This document shows positions 1-8,835 of a stretch of DNA of 18,775 nucleotides, piece after piece. Both the position numbers and the translations under genes were made by a program. The notes below the pieces were generated by a model. It did no database searches, was not told where the DNA came from, and was given only the letters and a program-made list of their open reading frames with translations. The stretch is from Suillus spraguei (Eukaryota > Basidiomycota > Agaricomycetes > Boletales > Suillaceae). Where the stretch lies: the NCBI GenBank assembly GCA_016800925.1, contig JABCPU010001006.1, forward strand, positions 1-18,775, given 5' to 3'. Position 1 is the stretch's first letter. Every line of letters begins with the position of its first letter.

Positions 1-905
1 AAGTCGTCGAAACCATTCAACAGTCAGTCACTGAAACAGAGCAGCTAGAAACTAGTGGAAGAAGCTATTACCGATCTACAGCAGACGCAAAATGATCTTG
101 CCTCTCCACGAACCCCATCTCCGATTCAACGACCAACTCACCGCCCCTATTACAGTCTCTCATGACCACCCGCATGGCTGTATGAACCATGCACAGAAGA
201 CCAGTTGAGGCCGCTAAACTACTAGGTATCTCTGCCACTGAGTGGTAACACTGGTCCTCGACTTCGCGACCTTCATATACACCCTCCTATGTCTATCCCA
301 TCGTCATTCGGTCCTATGGATCCCGTTTCACCGTCTTAGTAAAAGACTTCGGCATTACTTCCCCTCTTCCTCCACCGAACTTCTTGCGGCTGCTGAACGA
401 GCAGTTACCCCGACCTCCCTACATCGCATACACGTTATCCACGCCAACAAGCGCAGCTTAAGCGGCAATACCCTTGCCTTAAAACGTATGAGAAGAAAAA
501 GGGAAAGAAGCGCGCAGATCCACTAGTCCCACACGCCTATATCTCTCCATCTCCTTTGCGCGCAGTCATTTCCAACCCGACGAAAATATGAAATGCCGAA
601 TCTGTGGATTGCTAGGACATCGTCAAAAGAATTGCGGAATATCAGTGCAAGTTTGCAGATATTGGTCGCCGACGCATTTGTCCCTCTACTGCCCCCACCG
701 TGTGGGCCCCCTCCATTCGAGTTAACTTGGAAAGATGAGGGATTTATGACCACTTCGCACCTGGGAGAAACAACTTGACGATGAACATATTCAAAGAGAA
801 AAGAAGAAGGATTCAAACGTCGCGCTGGTCTTGAAGAAGCCAAGTATATGATGAGTGGGTCGTTTGCTGATGAAGACTACGAGTTTAGCGATGACCCATT
901 TACTA
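1..905 (+). pseudogene. Decayed zinc-knuckle accessory ORF of element 1
   Basis: No long frame survives, but all three frames together follow the ORF at 2045-3511. Shared pieces include the segment before the proline-rich region (1-170), the stretch ending in VLVKDFGITSP (about 330-370), a basic KKR region (about 490-520) and a zinc knuckle at 588-635 reading KCRICGLLGHRQKNC, which fits C-X2-C-X4-H-X4-C. Several stops and frameshifts make it non-functional. CCHC knuckles bind single-stranded nucleic acid, and in retroelements they usually belong to Gag nucleocapsid. Here the ORF sits next to the 3' LTR, after the expected pol position. It is more decayed than the second copy, so probably older. 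Confidence 0.7.
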
Positions 906-943
906 TGCGAATCAAAGTGAGTAAAGTCAGTGACTTTACATGT

Positions 944-951
944 AAAAGGGG
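944..951 (+). other. Polypurine tract of element 1
   Basis: The purine run aaaagggg lies three bases before the LTR starting at 955. A slightly longer version occupies the same place before the second LTR (3532-3540). In LTR elements this tract primes plus-strand DNA synthesis. Confidence 0.65.
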
Positions 952-954
952 TAA

Positions 955-1426
955 TGTTACAATTGTACGTGCCCTATTCATTTTCTTACCTCATTTACCG
1001 TGTATATTACATAACATGACTCTGACTCATATGCTCAACGCATCTGTACTATAGTTGCCTTCCTTCTTTGGATACGCACATACATTCTCACACTCTTCTT
1101 GGTCTGTGCGCACATATTGGCCTATTTAAGCACAGTGTACTTGTAGTAGATTCCCTACTTTAATCTTACTGGGTTTTACCTGGAATCTCCTTCGCTTAGG
1201 TCTCCAACCTAAGTCGTCTTGAATTGTCTCTAAGTATAAGCACTCCTTAGTCTTAGTCTCTATTCTTGCAGATACCTCTTAGACTTGTCTTTGAGGCTGA
1301 ACCCTTGATCGTACTCGGAACACGTTCCTAGTACTTTCACCTTGTCCTCTTCTGGACATTGTAAGAACTCCCAGCAGACCGCCTGTGTCTTTCACTGTCG
1401 CTGGTGACGCCACCCAGTTCGTAACA
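955..1426 (+). repeat. LTR, copy 1 (472 bp)
   Basis: It begins TGTTAC and ends GTAACA, a perfect 6-bp terminal inverted repeat with the usual TG...CA ends. It aligns along its length with 3544-4015, which is also 472 bp, with scattered substitutions and small compensating indels. A TATTTAA box lies at 1123-1129, a plausible LTR promoter. The first five bases after it are ctaat, a candidate for one half of a target-site duplication; the partner would be outside the window. Confidence 0.85.
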
Positions 1427-1429
1427 CTA

Positions 1430-1952
1430 ATCCCCGACTCATCCATCCCTGCAGCAGAAATCGAGTATGATACCTACAGAAAATAAGGAAGAAGCAATCG
1501 CCTGCCATAACATTGCAATGCAGACAATGGCCAAACGATCCGAGGAGATAAGTACACCCCATGGAAGATTGGAGATAAGGTTTGGCTGTCTGCCGCTAAT
1601 CTTAGACTCAAACTCCTATCGAGGAAACTTGCGCCAAAGTGATATGGACCTTTCCCGATCATTGACATCTTATCGCCCATCACATTCACACTCAAACTTC
1701 CTCCACAGTGGAAAATTCATCCTACGTTCCACGCTTCCATCTTATTGTCCTATAGTGAAACAGATGTACATGGCCTGAACTTCCCCAAACCACCACCAGA
1801 CATCATCGAAGAAGAAGAAGAATACGAAGTAGAAGCAATTCCTTTCTCACAAAGGAACCGGCATTCGCCGACACTATCTTGTTTCCTGGAAAGGATACTC
1901 ATTGGGAGATAACAAATGGCTCCCAGAAAAGAATTTGAAGAACTCCACTTGA
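1430..1952 (+). pseudogene. Integrase C-terminal region with chromodomain, broken
   Basis: From 1556 the translation reads TPWKIGDKVWLSAANLRLK, then GPFPIIDILSPITFTLKLP and HPTFHASILLSY, the usual gypsy integrase C-terminal pattern (conserved GDKVWL, GPF and HPxFHxSxL). A chromodomain follows: EYEVEAI, then in the next frame RHYLVSWKGYSLGDNKWLPE, with the family aromatic and WKGY core, ending at TGA 1950-1952. Chromodomains steer integration toward marked chromatin. Lesions seen are TGA at 1640-1642 where a Trp is expected before YGPF, a frameshift near 1845, and further frame changes before 1556. The N-terminal part and the DDE core are missing. Confidence 0.85.
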
Positions 1953-2044
1953 ATCCTGAATGCTTATAAAAAGCAACACACCCTCTGATCGTTCTTCAGT
2001 CAATCAAATCGCACAAAGCACTTGATCAATTAACACCACTCCAA

Positions 2045-3511
2045 ATGTCTTTCCCCACTGCATACATCACTCCCATCACTGTTGCCAACAATGACTCCGA
2101 CTCCGACACAGAAAATTACGGAACCCTTGCCACCGAAATCGACAACACCTCTTACATCAAAGCCGCCCTTCTATGTGAAGGACACACTCTTGAGATTGAA
2201 AGAATCCTCACAGAAAGAGGTGCCTTCCCCGCCTTACTTCTCGTCAAATCATCCGTACCGCTGCCCTCATCAAAACTACTGCCAATGAAACTACAGAAAT
2301 CACGTATTGCCAGCGCATCCTACATCTACAAAATGCATTCATCTTATGCTATGTTGCTGCTTCCCCGTTCTTTTAAAAGTGATGTTGAAGAAGCTATTCA
2401 CATCGTGGCGAACGTCGAGCAGGTGTTGCTCGACCTCCCGCTCCGCAAAGAAATACGAGCCCACTTCCAGTCCTCCACCCTCTTCTTCGCGTACTTATTC
2501 TAATCTTGATGCCTTTACTGGCTTATGGACTGCTGTCCAAGAGATTGGACAGCTCACTAACACAGTTGTTGAAACCATCCAACAATCAGTCGATGAAACA
2601 AGAGTAGCCAGGGGCTTAGTCGAAGAAGCTATTACTGATCTACAACAAGTGCAAGCCGACCTCGCCTCTCCACAAACCCCATCTCCTATCGAACAACCGA
2701 CCTCACTGCCCCCGTTATAGTCTCCCATGATCATCCCGCATGGCTATACGAACCCTGCACAGAAGAGCAGTGTGAAGCTGCAAAAAGATTAGGAGTTCCT
2801 GTCGCTGAATTAATAGCACTCGGCCCTCAACTCCGCGATCTTCACATTCACCCTCCTATGTCCATTCCATCATCATTTGGTCCAATGGATCCTGTCTCGC
2901 CAGTCTTAGTAAAAGACTTCGGCATAACCTCTCCCTCCTCCTCTGACGAACTTCTTACGATTGCTGAATGAGGAACCACTCTTGACCTCTCAACGTCAGC
3001 ATACACCCTCACCAGTAAGCAACAGGCACAGCTCCGGCGTGACAACGCCTTCGCCTTAAGCCGTATGACACGAAGGAAAGGGAAGAAGCGTGCCAGATCC
3101 ACTAGCCCCAAACCCATTATCTCACCATCACTGTTATGCATGTCTAGCTCCAACATTGACAAAAACATGAAATGTCGGTTTTGCGGTATTATTGGACATC
3201 GGCAAAAGAACTGCCCCGACTATCAGTGCCAAATCTGCTTGCATCACACTCCTGCCCACTTATCTATCTACTGCCCTCAGCGTATTGGAGATCCCCCATT
3301 CATGCTTACTTGGAAGGACGATGGATTTTATGATGCACTTTGTAAGTGGGAGCAGTATCTTATTAACCATCGACGACGAAAAGCAGGTCGACGGGCGAGA
3401 ACTGTCACAGAAGAAGAAGCAGCTTATATGTTAGGAGGAAGCGCTGCTGATGAAGACGTTGCTAACTATGATGACTATGATCCCATCTATGACGACAATA
3501 GAGATGTTTGA
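2045..3511 (+). pseudogene. Accessory 3' ORF with two zinc knuckles, frameshifted
   Basis: The ORF starts about 90 bases after the integrase stop and ends 32 bases before the LTR. Its start (MSFPTAYITPI) and end share one frame, but the middle (about 2300-2720, with DAFTGLWTAVQEIGQL and a predicted coiled-coil-like VVETIQQSVDETRVARGLVEE) needs at least two frame changes, and TGA 2969-2971 interrupts it. The last part (3065-3511) is open: a basic KGKKRARS stretch, then two knuckles in 3173-3274. The first is C-X2-C-X4-H-X4-C and the second C-X2-C-X6-H-X4-C. An acidic tail rich in Asp and Tyr ends it. The family is unnamed to me. Knuckles suggest RNA or DNA binding, as in Gag, but the position after pol is unusual. 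Confidence 0.75.
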
Positions 3512-3531
3512 AAGTCGGTGACTTTCTATGT

Positions 3532-3540
3532 AAAAGGGGG
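3532..3540 (+). other. Polypurine tract of element 2
   Basis: The run aaaaggggg lies three bases before the second LTR and matches the tract at 944-951. It is the expected plus-strand primer site. Confidence 0.7.
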
Positions 3541-3543
3541 TAA

Positions 3544-4015
3544 TGTTACAGTCGTACGTGCCCCTAATTCATTTCCTCGTTGTTCCTTCATTTGTATATT
3601 ACATAACGTGACTCTGACTCGTATGCTCAACGCATCTGTACTATAGTTGCCTTCCTTCTTTGGATACGCACTTATGTTCTACTCTCTCTTGGTCTGTGCA
3701 CACATATTGACCTATTTAAGCACGATGTATTACGCTTGATACTTTACTTTAATCTTACTGGGTTTTACCTGGAATATCCTTCACTTAGGTCTCCAACCTA
3801 AGTCGTCTTGAATCATCTCTAAGTCTAAGCACTCCTTAGTCTTAGTCTCTATTCTCGTAGAACCTCTTAGACTTGTCTCTGAGGCCGAACCCTTGATCGT
3901 ACTCGGAATGTGTTCCTTGTACCTTCACCTTGTCCTTTTCTGGACATTGTAGAACTTCCCAGCAGACCGTCAGTGTCTTTTCACTGTTGCTGGTGATGCC
4001 ACCCCAGTCGTAACA
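3544..4015 (+). repeat. LTR, copy 2 (472 bp)
   Basis: It starts TGTTAC and ends GTAACA, with a TATTTAA box at 3713-3719 at the same relative place as in copy 1. The regions around the box, the long pyrimidine-rich tail and the end (ccagtcgtaaca) all align with 955-1426. It is the 3' LTR of element 2. Confidence 0.85.
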
Positions 4016-5035
4016 GATAGCTGGCAAGTATGCATACCTACCTTTCTACCATAGCCAGGGTTGTATTGATACTCCTGCCAGGGTGTGGTGGGACTATAAT
4101 CCTAAAAGTGCGATACATCATTCAGTCTAATTATCCATGATCCAAATGGATGTATCCCTTGGTGGATCTCAAATGCTAGCATACACAGCCGCATTTGTGG
4201 CATTTTTGAAACTCAGCCATTTGTCATTCCAGGATGTGCAGTAATTCACAAAACATACCCATTTTGGTGGCCTGCAGCCTCCTACATTATTCCCACATTC
4301 CGCATTTTTGTATTTTTAGCCATACTGTGCCTACATCACTTAAAAATAGGTTGCTTCTCATGTCACATTTTTGGCCACCTACTGTGGGAATTTCCCCACA
4401 ACACCAAAAACATCACCCATTTGGGAATCTCCACAATATTAATTATTCCCACACCCTCCCAACCTCACTGCAGTTTCACCACCACACCACAATAGGTCCC
4501 TGTTCATATCTAAGTAGTAGTTTAGTATATATATGTATAATATAATGTAATAGACCGCTTTTTTTGTCTATTTGTGTTCCTGTTCTTCCTCCAGGGCCCT
4601 TTTAACATATGGTAAGTTATAGAACACTTTCGCATTTTTGCCCTTTTGATAGGGAAGTGTCCAAGGGCATTTTGAACATATTTATTAGTCTTCATTTGAC
4701 CCTCTGAAGTGTCCTACAACAATAGATATAAATGAAAACATAAAATATGTTTTCATGTGTTCAATTATAGGTAAATAGACTTTTAAAAATTATTCCCAGC
4801 ATTTATTCAACAGTAGAAACAATGTTTCAGGAGCTTAAGACAATAGGACAAGACCCTGTTATGTAGTGCATCCCCCCCTCTCCTAGTGAGTTACCCCTAT
4901 AAAAAAATTTCCTGCAGGACTGAACCTCAAGGAAGCTGAGGGGTTCATTCCTATGCACATTTAGAGTATATCTATCATATAGCCAGCACAGGAGACACAC
5001 AAGATCCTGGTAGATATAGAAAATCACATTTTTGG
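4016..5035. other. AT-rich intergenic stretch without a recognisable gene
   Basis: I see no coding region, RNA gene or transposon end here. The stretch is AT-rich with T runs. The motif attattccca recurs three times (about 4280, 4442 and 4787), and there is an imperfect direct repeat (gggcccttttaacatat near 4594; agggcattttgaacatat near 4664). A weak hairpin around tgaacctca...tgaggggttca lies near 4921-4950. The right edge at about 5035 is where similarity to the protease modules begins. Confidence 0.6.
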
Positions 5036-5153
5036 AATGCTATGCCATAACGTCGATGACTTTTGACCTATGCTACGAGTCAACCATCCGTATAAATCTG
5101 TATGCTGCCTTGCGTCGGAAAAACGATCCTGTATATATTTCGGAAATTCCACA

Positions 5154-6638
5154 TTAGTTGGTGATGGCATCAGTGAACGGGGTTGTGGCAAAACCGACCC
5201 CCAAGTCGTCATTTAATACAGTGTAGAAGCGCTGCATAAATGTGTAGCCAGCAATAAAGCCAAACCCACGGCGAGTGGCCCGCCCAGGTTTTTCATGATG
5301 AGATATATGCCATCGATCTCACCACCACGAAGCTTCTGGTTGAGAGAGCGAGGCCATATTTGGGCATTAGGGACGAGAGTGAGGGTTTGCTGTGCAAAAT
5401 GCTGAACAAGGAGTGTGAGGGCTGACAGAATTGACATACCTGGCTCATATGGAATATCAACGGCTGTAGGTCGCTGTACCTGCCAGGGGTAATACGGAGC
5501 AGACCAGTCGGTTCATCGAAAGTAGCGCCGGTTGCAATCCGGTACCTGCGATAGGCATCTATCGAACGCTGATTAGACCATTATTACTCGCTGCACTCTA
5601 AATACACACAGGGGGCAATGTAAATATATCTGGCGCCAGTATCGATGATACCAGCAGTCTCGTACAAGATGCTCCTGTGGCCGTAAGTGATGCTCTGATC
5701 GATACCCCAGAATTCCGCTGAGGCGGAAGCGTCGGTGATAGGACTAAAACAACATAATTAGTACTAAGAGTCTGGATTGATCTGGGAGCTGAGGTAGCTT
5801 ACGTGTATACAACGTTACCAGTGATCTTGGTATAGTCAATGTCACCAAAGGAGAGCTCTCCAACATCGGTGTATGGATTCCCGGTGGTGGGCCGGAAAAA
5901 GATACCAACAATGTTATGATCAATGACGCCTGCGTTAACCAGGCAGTCAGTAAAAGTCGGGTACCTGTCATTTGGGCTATCTGTCAGGGAGTCGAATGTC
6001 GAATCTTGAGGCCCGAGGCCAAGGATGCCGTCATATCTGATGTTGCTCCAAGTAGAAGCAACAGCGAGGTCGTAGTTGGGGATAGTGAGCCCACTACCGA
6101 GAGTGACGGTATCTCGGAAGATAGTTCCTATAGATAATTGTAGGTATTTTAAAATTATGATATTGTTGTATGTTATACCAGAGAAGGAGGAAATACGACC
6201 CCCCGTAACACCGTAGGTTACCCCTACACGCTGTCCGGTGTCGACGCCGGTTTGCCCGTATGGAGTCTTGGCGCCAATCCATGTGACCGCGCTACCGGTG
6301 TCGACAACCACGTTGTCTTCAATAATATATTAGTATTTGCATATTCTCTCAGTGATGAACTAACAGGTCCTGGGGGGGCTGCCAACGCTAAGTGCTACGG
6401 TATATCTACACCTCCTGGTAAATAGCATAAAAATGCTTTCAGCACGTCGGTCATGCGTATGGTAGTCCTTGAAGGCCGCAACACGAGCTTTATCCTCTTG
6501 CACGAGGTCGATAGTATCATTGGAGAAGTTCAGTTTCCTGGTGAGAGGGAGGGTGATGGTGGAATTGCGAACTTCAACGAGCGATCCCGTGATTGACAAA
6601 GCCAGGAGAAGGGTCAACAAGAACGTAGTGAAGAACAT
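5154..6638 (-). pseudogene. Secreted pepsin-like aspartic protease, copy A, frameshifted at the 3' end
   Basis: This is an A1-family (polyporopepsin-type) endopeptidase in six exons: 6638-6365, 6316-6179, 6127-5803, 5743-5610, 5558-5440 and 5389 onward. All introns are GT-AG, 48-59 bp. The N-terminus is hydrophobic (TFLLTLLLALSITGS), fitting a signal peptide, followed by a propeptide. The first catalytic motif is VVVDTGSAVTWIGA, the flap Tyr lies in VTYG, then FSGTIFRDTVTLG; the second catalytic motif is GIIDTGARYIYIA in exon 4. In the last exon one base is missing at about 5279-5283, just before the conserved GYTFMQRFY region. The frame then ends at 5213 (388 residues with an altered tail) instead of at the expected TAA at 5154-5156. 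It could still yield a truncated protein, but folding is doubtful. Confidence 0.8.
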
Positions 6639-7290
6639 GGCTCATTGGAAGTAATATCATACTCAGTAGTCCATTATAATATACTTCAAGTTATGTGCCA
6701 ACGAACGCGATGAATGTGACACGTACTATATTGAAACGTCCCCCTCGAAAAGCAATGCTCAGGTAGTTCAGATCCGAGTCAGATCATGAGTGCAAGAATT
6801 CGACCTCTCGATAAAATGTGGTAAGACACACCTCACGTTCATTTTCATAGAGATGCCACCTGTCATGAATACACTGCCCATGTTAGTGTAGCAAGCGTTG
6901 ATGAGCACTGAGGAGAGTGCAATGTCCACATTGCTTTCTCAGACGCAAATGACACGTAAAATTTTCGCCCGTTACGTCGCATTAATGACGTTGGCGTTGA
7001 TCATGCGTCCTGCAAGTTGTTTCAGAGTGTCGGGTTCACTGCGGAAATTATTCGATCAGGCCTTCCAGGACAGGGTGCGAAAAGACGACATAACCAACAC
7101 ATAATGGCGACAGAGCAGTAGAAAGTACCCGTTTCGGGTTCCAACCCGACATAGTAGGAACCCTGGCTAAAATATTGCCGAGTTTGAATATGGATTGCTA
7201 GTACCATTCCGATGACTGAATTATATCTGGTTCGTAGGGTCCGTATGCCTGATTTTAGTCTGAATACGAAGCTACCATATCTCTCATATG
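6639..7290 (-). repeat. Upstream module of protease copy A
   Basis: The sequence before copy A recurs before copy B (10324-10660) and copy D (14743-15235), and inverted before copy C (10780-11317). A TATA-like site (ccattataat on plus, 6671-6680) about 35-40 bases before the ATG is kept in all four. A segment at about 6840-6930 encodes on minus the same unrecognised peptide as in B (INACYTNMG...GGISMKMNV), but 4 bases are lost relative to B. The far end (7105-7290) matches only the inverted copy at 10780-10975. Confidence 0.7.
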
Positions 7291-7454
7291 GATCCGACCC
7301 GCTCCCTGACGCTTCCAGTCATTGTGACCCTCGCTCCTTGCCTCTCACCACCACGATGTACGGTTCCCATTTCAGCTTTCTAGAAGACAAGAAGTGCGCG
7401 ATATGGAAACACACGCCATCTGACAGCACAACGAGGAAAGTTAGATTTTGCCGT

Positions 7455-7540
7455 TCACCTGGAAAGATAACATCCCATACGTACTACCGTGTGAGGGCGA
7501 AACGTGACTTGGTTGGGTTGGGCTATCGTAGAGTTGAAGT
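7455..7540 (+). mobile_element. Terminal fragment of the Tc1/mariner-like transposon
   Basis: The stretch containing cctggaaagataacatc and accgtgtgagggcgaaacg, then ttggttgggttgggc, matches the reverse complement of about 12540-12628 nearly base for base. The main difference is a 6-bp indel (ttcgta). At 12605 this sequence leads into the dead transposase; here it leads into unrelated sequence. It is therefore either a leftover end of a second copy or a non-autonomous derivative. No opposite terminus was found. Confidence 0.5.
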
Positions 7541-8021
7541 CATTCTGGCGGTGTCAAGGTAAAAGTAAACATTTCAACTCTGCGCCACTGCAGATCAGCA
7601 ACTGACACCTGTCACATTCAGATTCACACGTGCACGATTCCCACACCTGCTACATATCCTTGGTGCATCCTTGAGCATGGCTGTTCCTACCCTGCTTGAT
7701 CCTTCGACCCTCTGTACCTGAGTTTGAGCGCTGGAGGGGTCATGAGTCTTTCAAGCTGCACGGCACGGCCAAGCTTCTTTCGAGAGTAAGTCTGTATGTC
7801 CTTGAAAGAATAAGCACACTTTGATTACCATTTTGATAGAACTCGAAGATCGTGCTACAGAATATCTCGTTGAGTGTGATTGATGTAGGAGACTTATCTT
7901 TAAGCTGTACCCGGTAGATATTTTAATTTGCTTTCTGTTACCTACATGTATTCTGCCAGTGATAAGGTCCCAGATATATCCTAGCAGTCCAGCAGGACTG
8001 AGATGTAGCCAGCATATCATG

Positions 8022-8059
8022 ATGATGAGAATTCAGCAGCATGATGAGAATTCAGCAGC
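8022..8059. repeat. Perfect 19-bp tandem duplication
   Basis: The unit atgatgagaattcagcagc occurs twice without mismatch (8022-8040 and 8041-8059), followed by the first five bases of a third. It is a simple recent slippage or duplication, not seen elsewhere in the window. Confidence 0.9.
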
Positions 8060-8195
8060 ATGATAGCTGTTGAGCACAAAGTCAGTTTCAGGAGTATCCA
8101 ATATCTGCAAAATCTTGAGTTGTTGCTCCTGGCCGCGATGACGGACGTGTTAGGGCATGTTATCACACGAGCTTACCGTATCTACTTTTTGAACT

Positions 8196-8400
8196 TTTGG
8201 TGATGTTGATGGTTTAGAGGGAGAACTCGTGCGGTGGTCAACAACAGGCTCATAATTCGTCGTGCAATCTCAGAAAACGATTGATGATTCACAGTCGCAT
8301 GTGCATGTCAAACTTTTCCCTATATTTTTGAATTCAGTTCGATCGCACTTGGGACATAGTTCTTTGTCAAACAAGATAACCCATGCTGTGTCAAGCCTCG
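8196..8400 (+). pseudogene. Mak11-like WD40 gene fragment, next to protease B
   Basis: From 8218 the sequence matches exon 3 of the WD40 gene at 15409-16926 (16196-16275), its following intron and the start of exon 4. The translation is GELVRWSTTGS, then a stop (TAA 8253-8255), then VVQSQKTID. The last bases of the preceding intron (gatggtttag) are also kept. A base is lost at GATGATTC (GATGTATTC in the full gene), the intron donor GTACGT has become GCATGT, and the acceptor TTAG has become TTGG. Similarity stops after about 8392. The fragment cannot be expressed as a WD40 protein. It lies immediately beyond the downstream flank of protease B, in the same arrangement as at 12640. Confidence 0.8.
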
Positions 8401-8835
8401 AGGTCTACATGTCTGATCAAAGCAGAGGTCACCATGGTAGTAAGGAAAGGACAGTTAGATAGGAGATCGAGCTATGATCACGCAGCAACACAGCAGGGTG
8501 AATAGGATTGGAGATCTACGATGCCATGAGAAGAAGCAGAAGTTCCCATGGTAGTCAATAAAAGAGCATGGAAAGGAGAAAGAACGATGAACACACAATC
8601 AAGCTGTCCGAACTGAAATAAGATTCTATGTTCGTCAATACGGTCTAGGAAAGCCGTGAAATCGAATTGCAGGTCCCTTATGGTTTGAATTGATGTTGTT
8701 GAGACTCAAGGTGCGAATGCTATGCCATACTAAGCGTCAATGACTTTACCCACGCTGGGAGTCAACCATCCGTACAAATCGGTATGCTGCTTTGCATCGG
8801 AAAAACGATCTCTTGTATATTTTGGCAATTCCATG
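8400..8835. repeat. Downstream flank shared by protease modules B and D
   Basis: This stretch aligns with 12850-13255, starting gtctgatcaaagcagaggtc and running to the protease stop codon. Only its last part (from gaatgctatgcc) also aligns with copy A's flank (5036-5153). Short frames on minus (for example DRI(G/D)EHRILFQFGQL near 8625 and 13075) are similar between copies but match nothing I recognise. It holds the protease 3' UTR region. Confidence 0.7.

Larger units (their letters stand above)
1..1426 (+). mobile_element. 3' part of a Ty3/gypsy-type LTR retroelement (element 1)
   Basis: This is the right end of a degenerate LTR element whose left part lies outside the window. It holds a decayed extra ORF with a CCHC knuckle (1 to about 905), a purine tract (aaaagggg, 944-951) and a full LTR (955-1426). 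The order ORF - purine tract - LTR matches the second, better preserved copy at 2045-4015, which fixes the assignment. The LTR is followed directly by integrase sequence of another copy, suggesting insertion of element 1 into element 2, or a tandem array with a deletion. Confidence 0.75.
1427..4015 (+). mobile_element. 3' part of a second Ty3/gypsy chromovirus-like element (element 2)
   Basis: The order is integrase C-terminus with chromodomain (about 1430-1952), a zinc-knuckle accessory ORF (2045-3511), a purine tract (3532-3540) and an LTR (3544-4015). Everything 5' of the integrase C-terminus (LTR, gag, protease, reverse transcriptase, RNase H, integrase core) is absent from the window, because element 1 abuts it. 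All coding parts contain stops or frameshifts, so the element is dead. Bases 4016-4020 (gatag) would be the 3' target-site duplication candidate. Confidence 0.75.
7291..8195. other. Spacer between modules A and B, no gene recognised
   Basis: Open frames here are short (a 116-codon frame at 7212-7562, an 89-codon one on minus at 7751-8020) and show no family motifs. Contents that can be named are a transposon-end fragment at 7455-7540 and a perfect 19-bp tandem repeat at 8022-8059. The rest is unassigned. Confidence 0.5.

Noticed and set aside
955..1426. Solo LTR
   Set aside because: It is preceded by a purine tract and the decayed accessory ORF in the same order as the second copy, so it is a 3' LTR of element 1, not a solo one.
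4016..5035. Possible MITE or hairpin element
   Set aside because: No terminal inverted repeats or target duplication could be found by eye; the repeated attattccca motifs are too short to define an element.
5916..6137. Plus-strand frames repeated in the protease copies (also 9599-9826 and 14018-14239)
   Set aside because: They are antisense to protease exon 3 and resemble one another only because the protease copies do.
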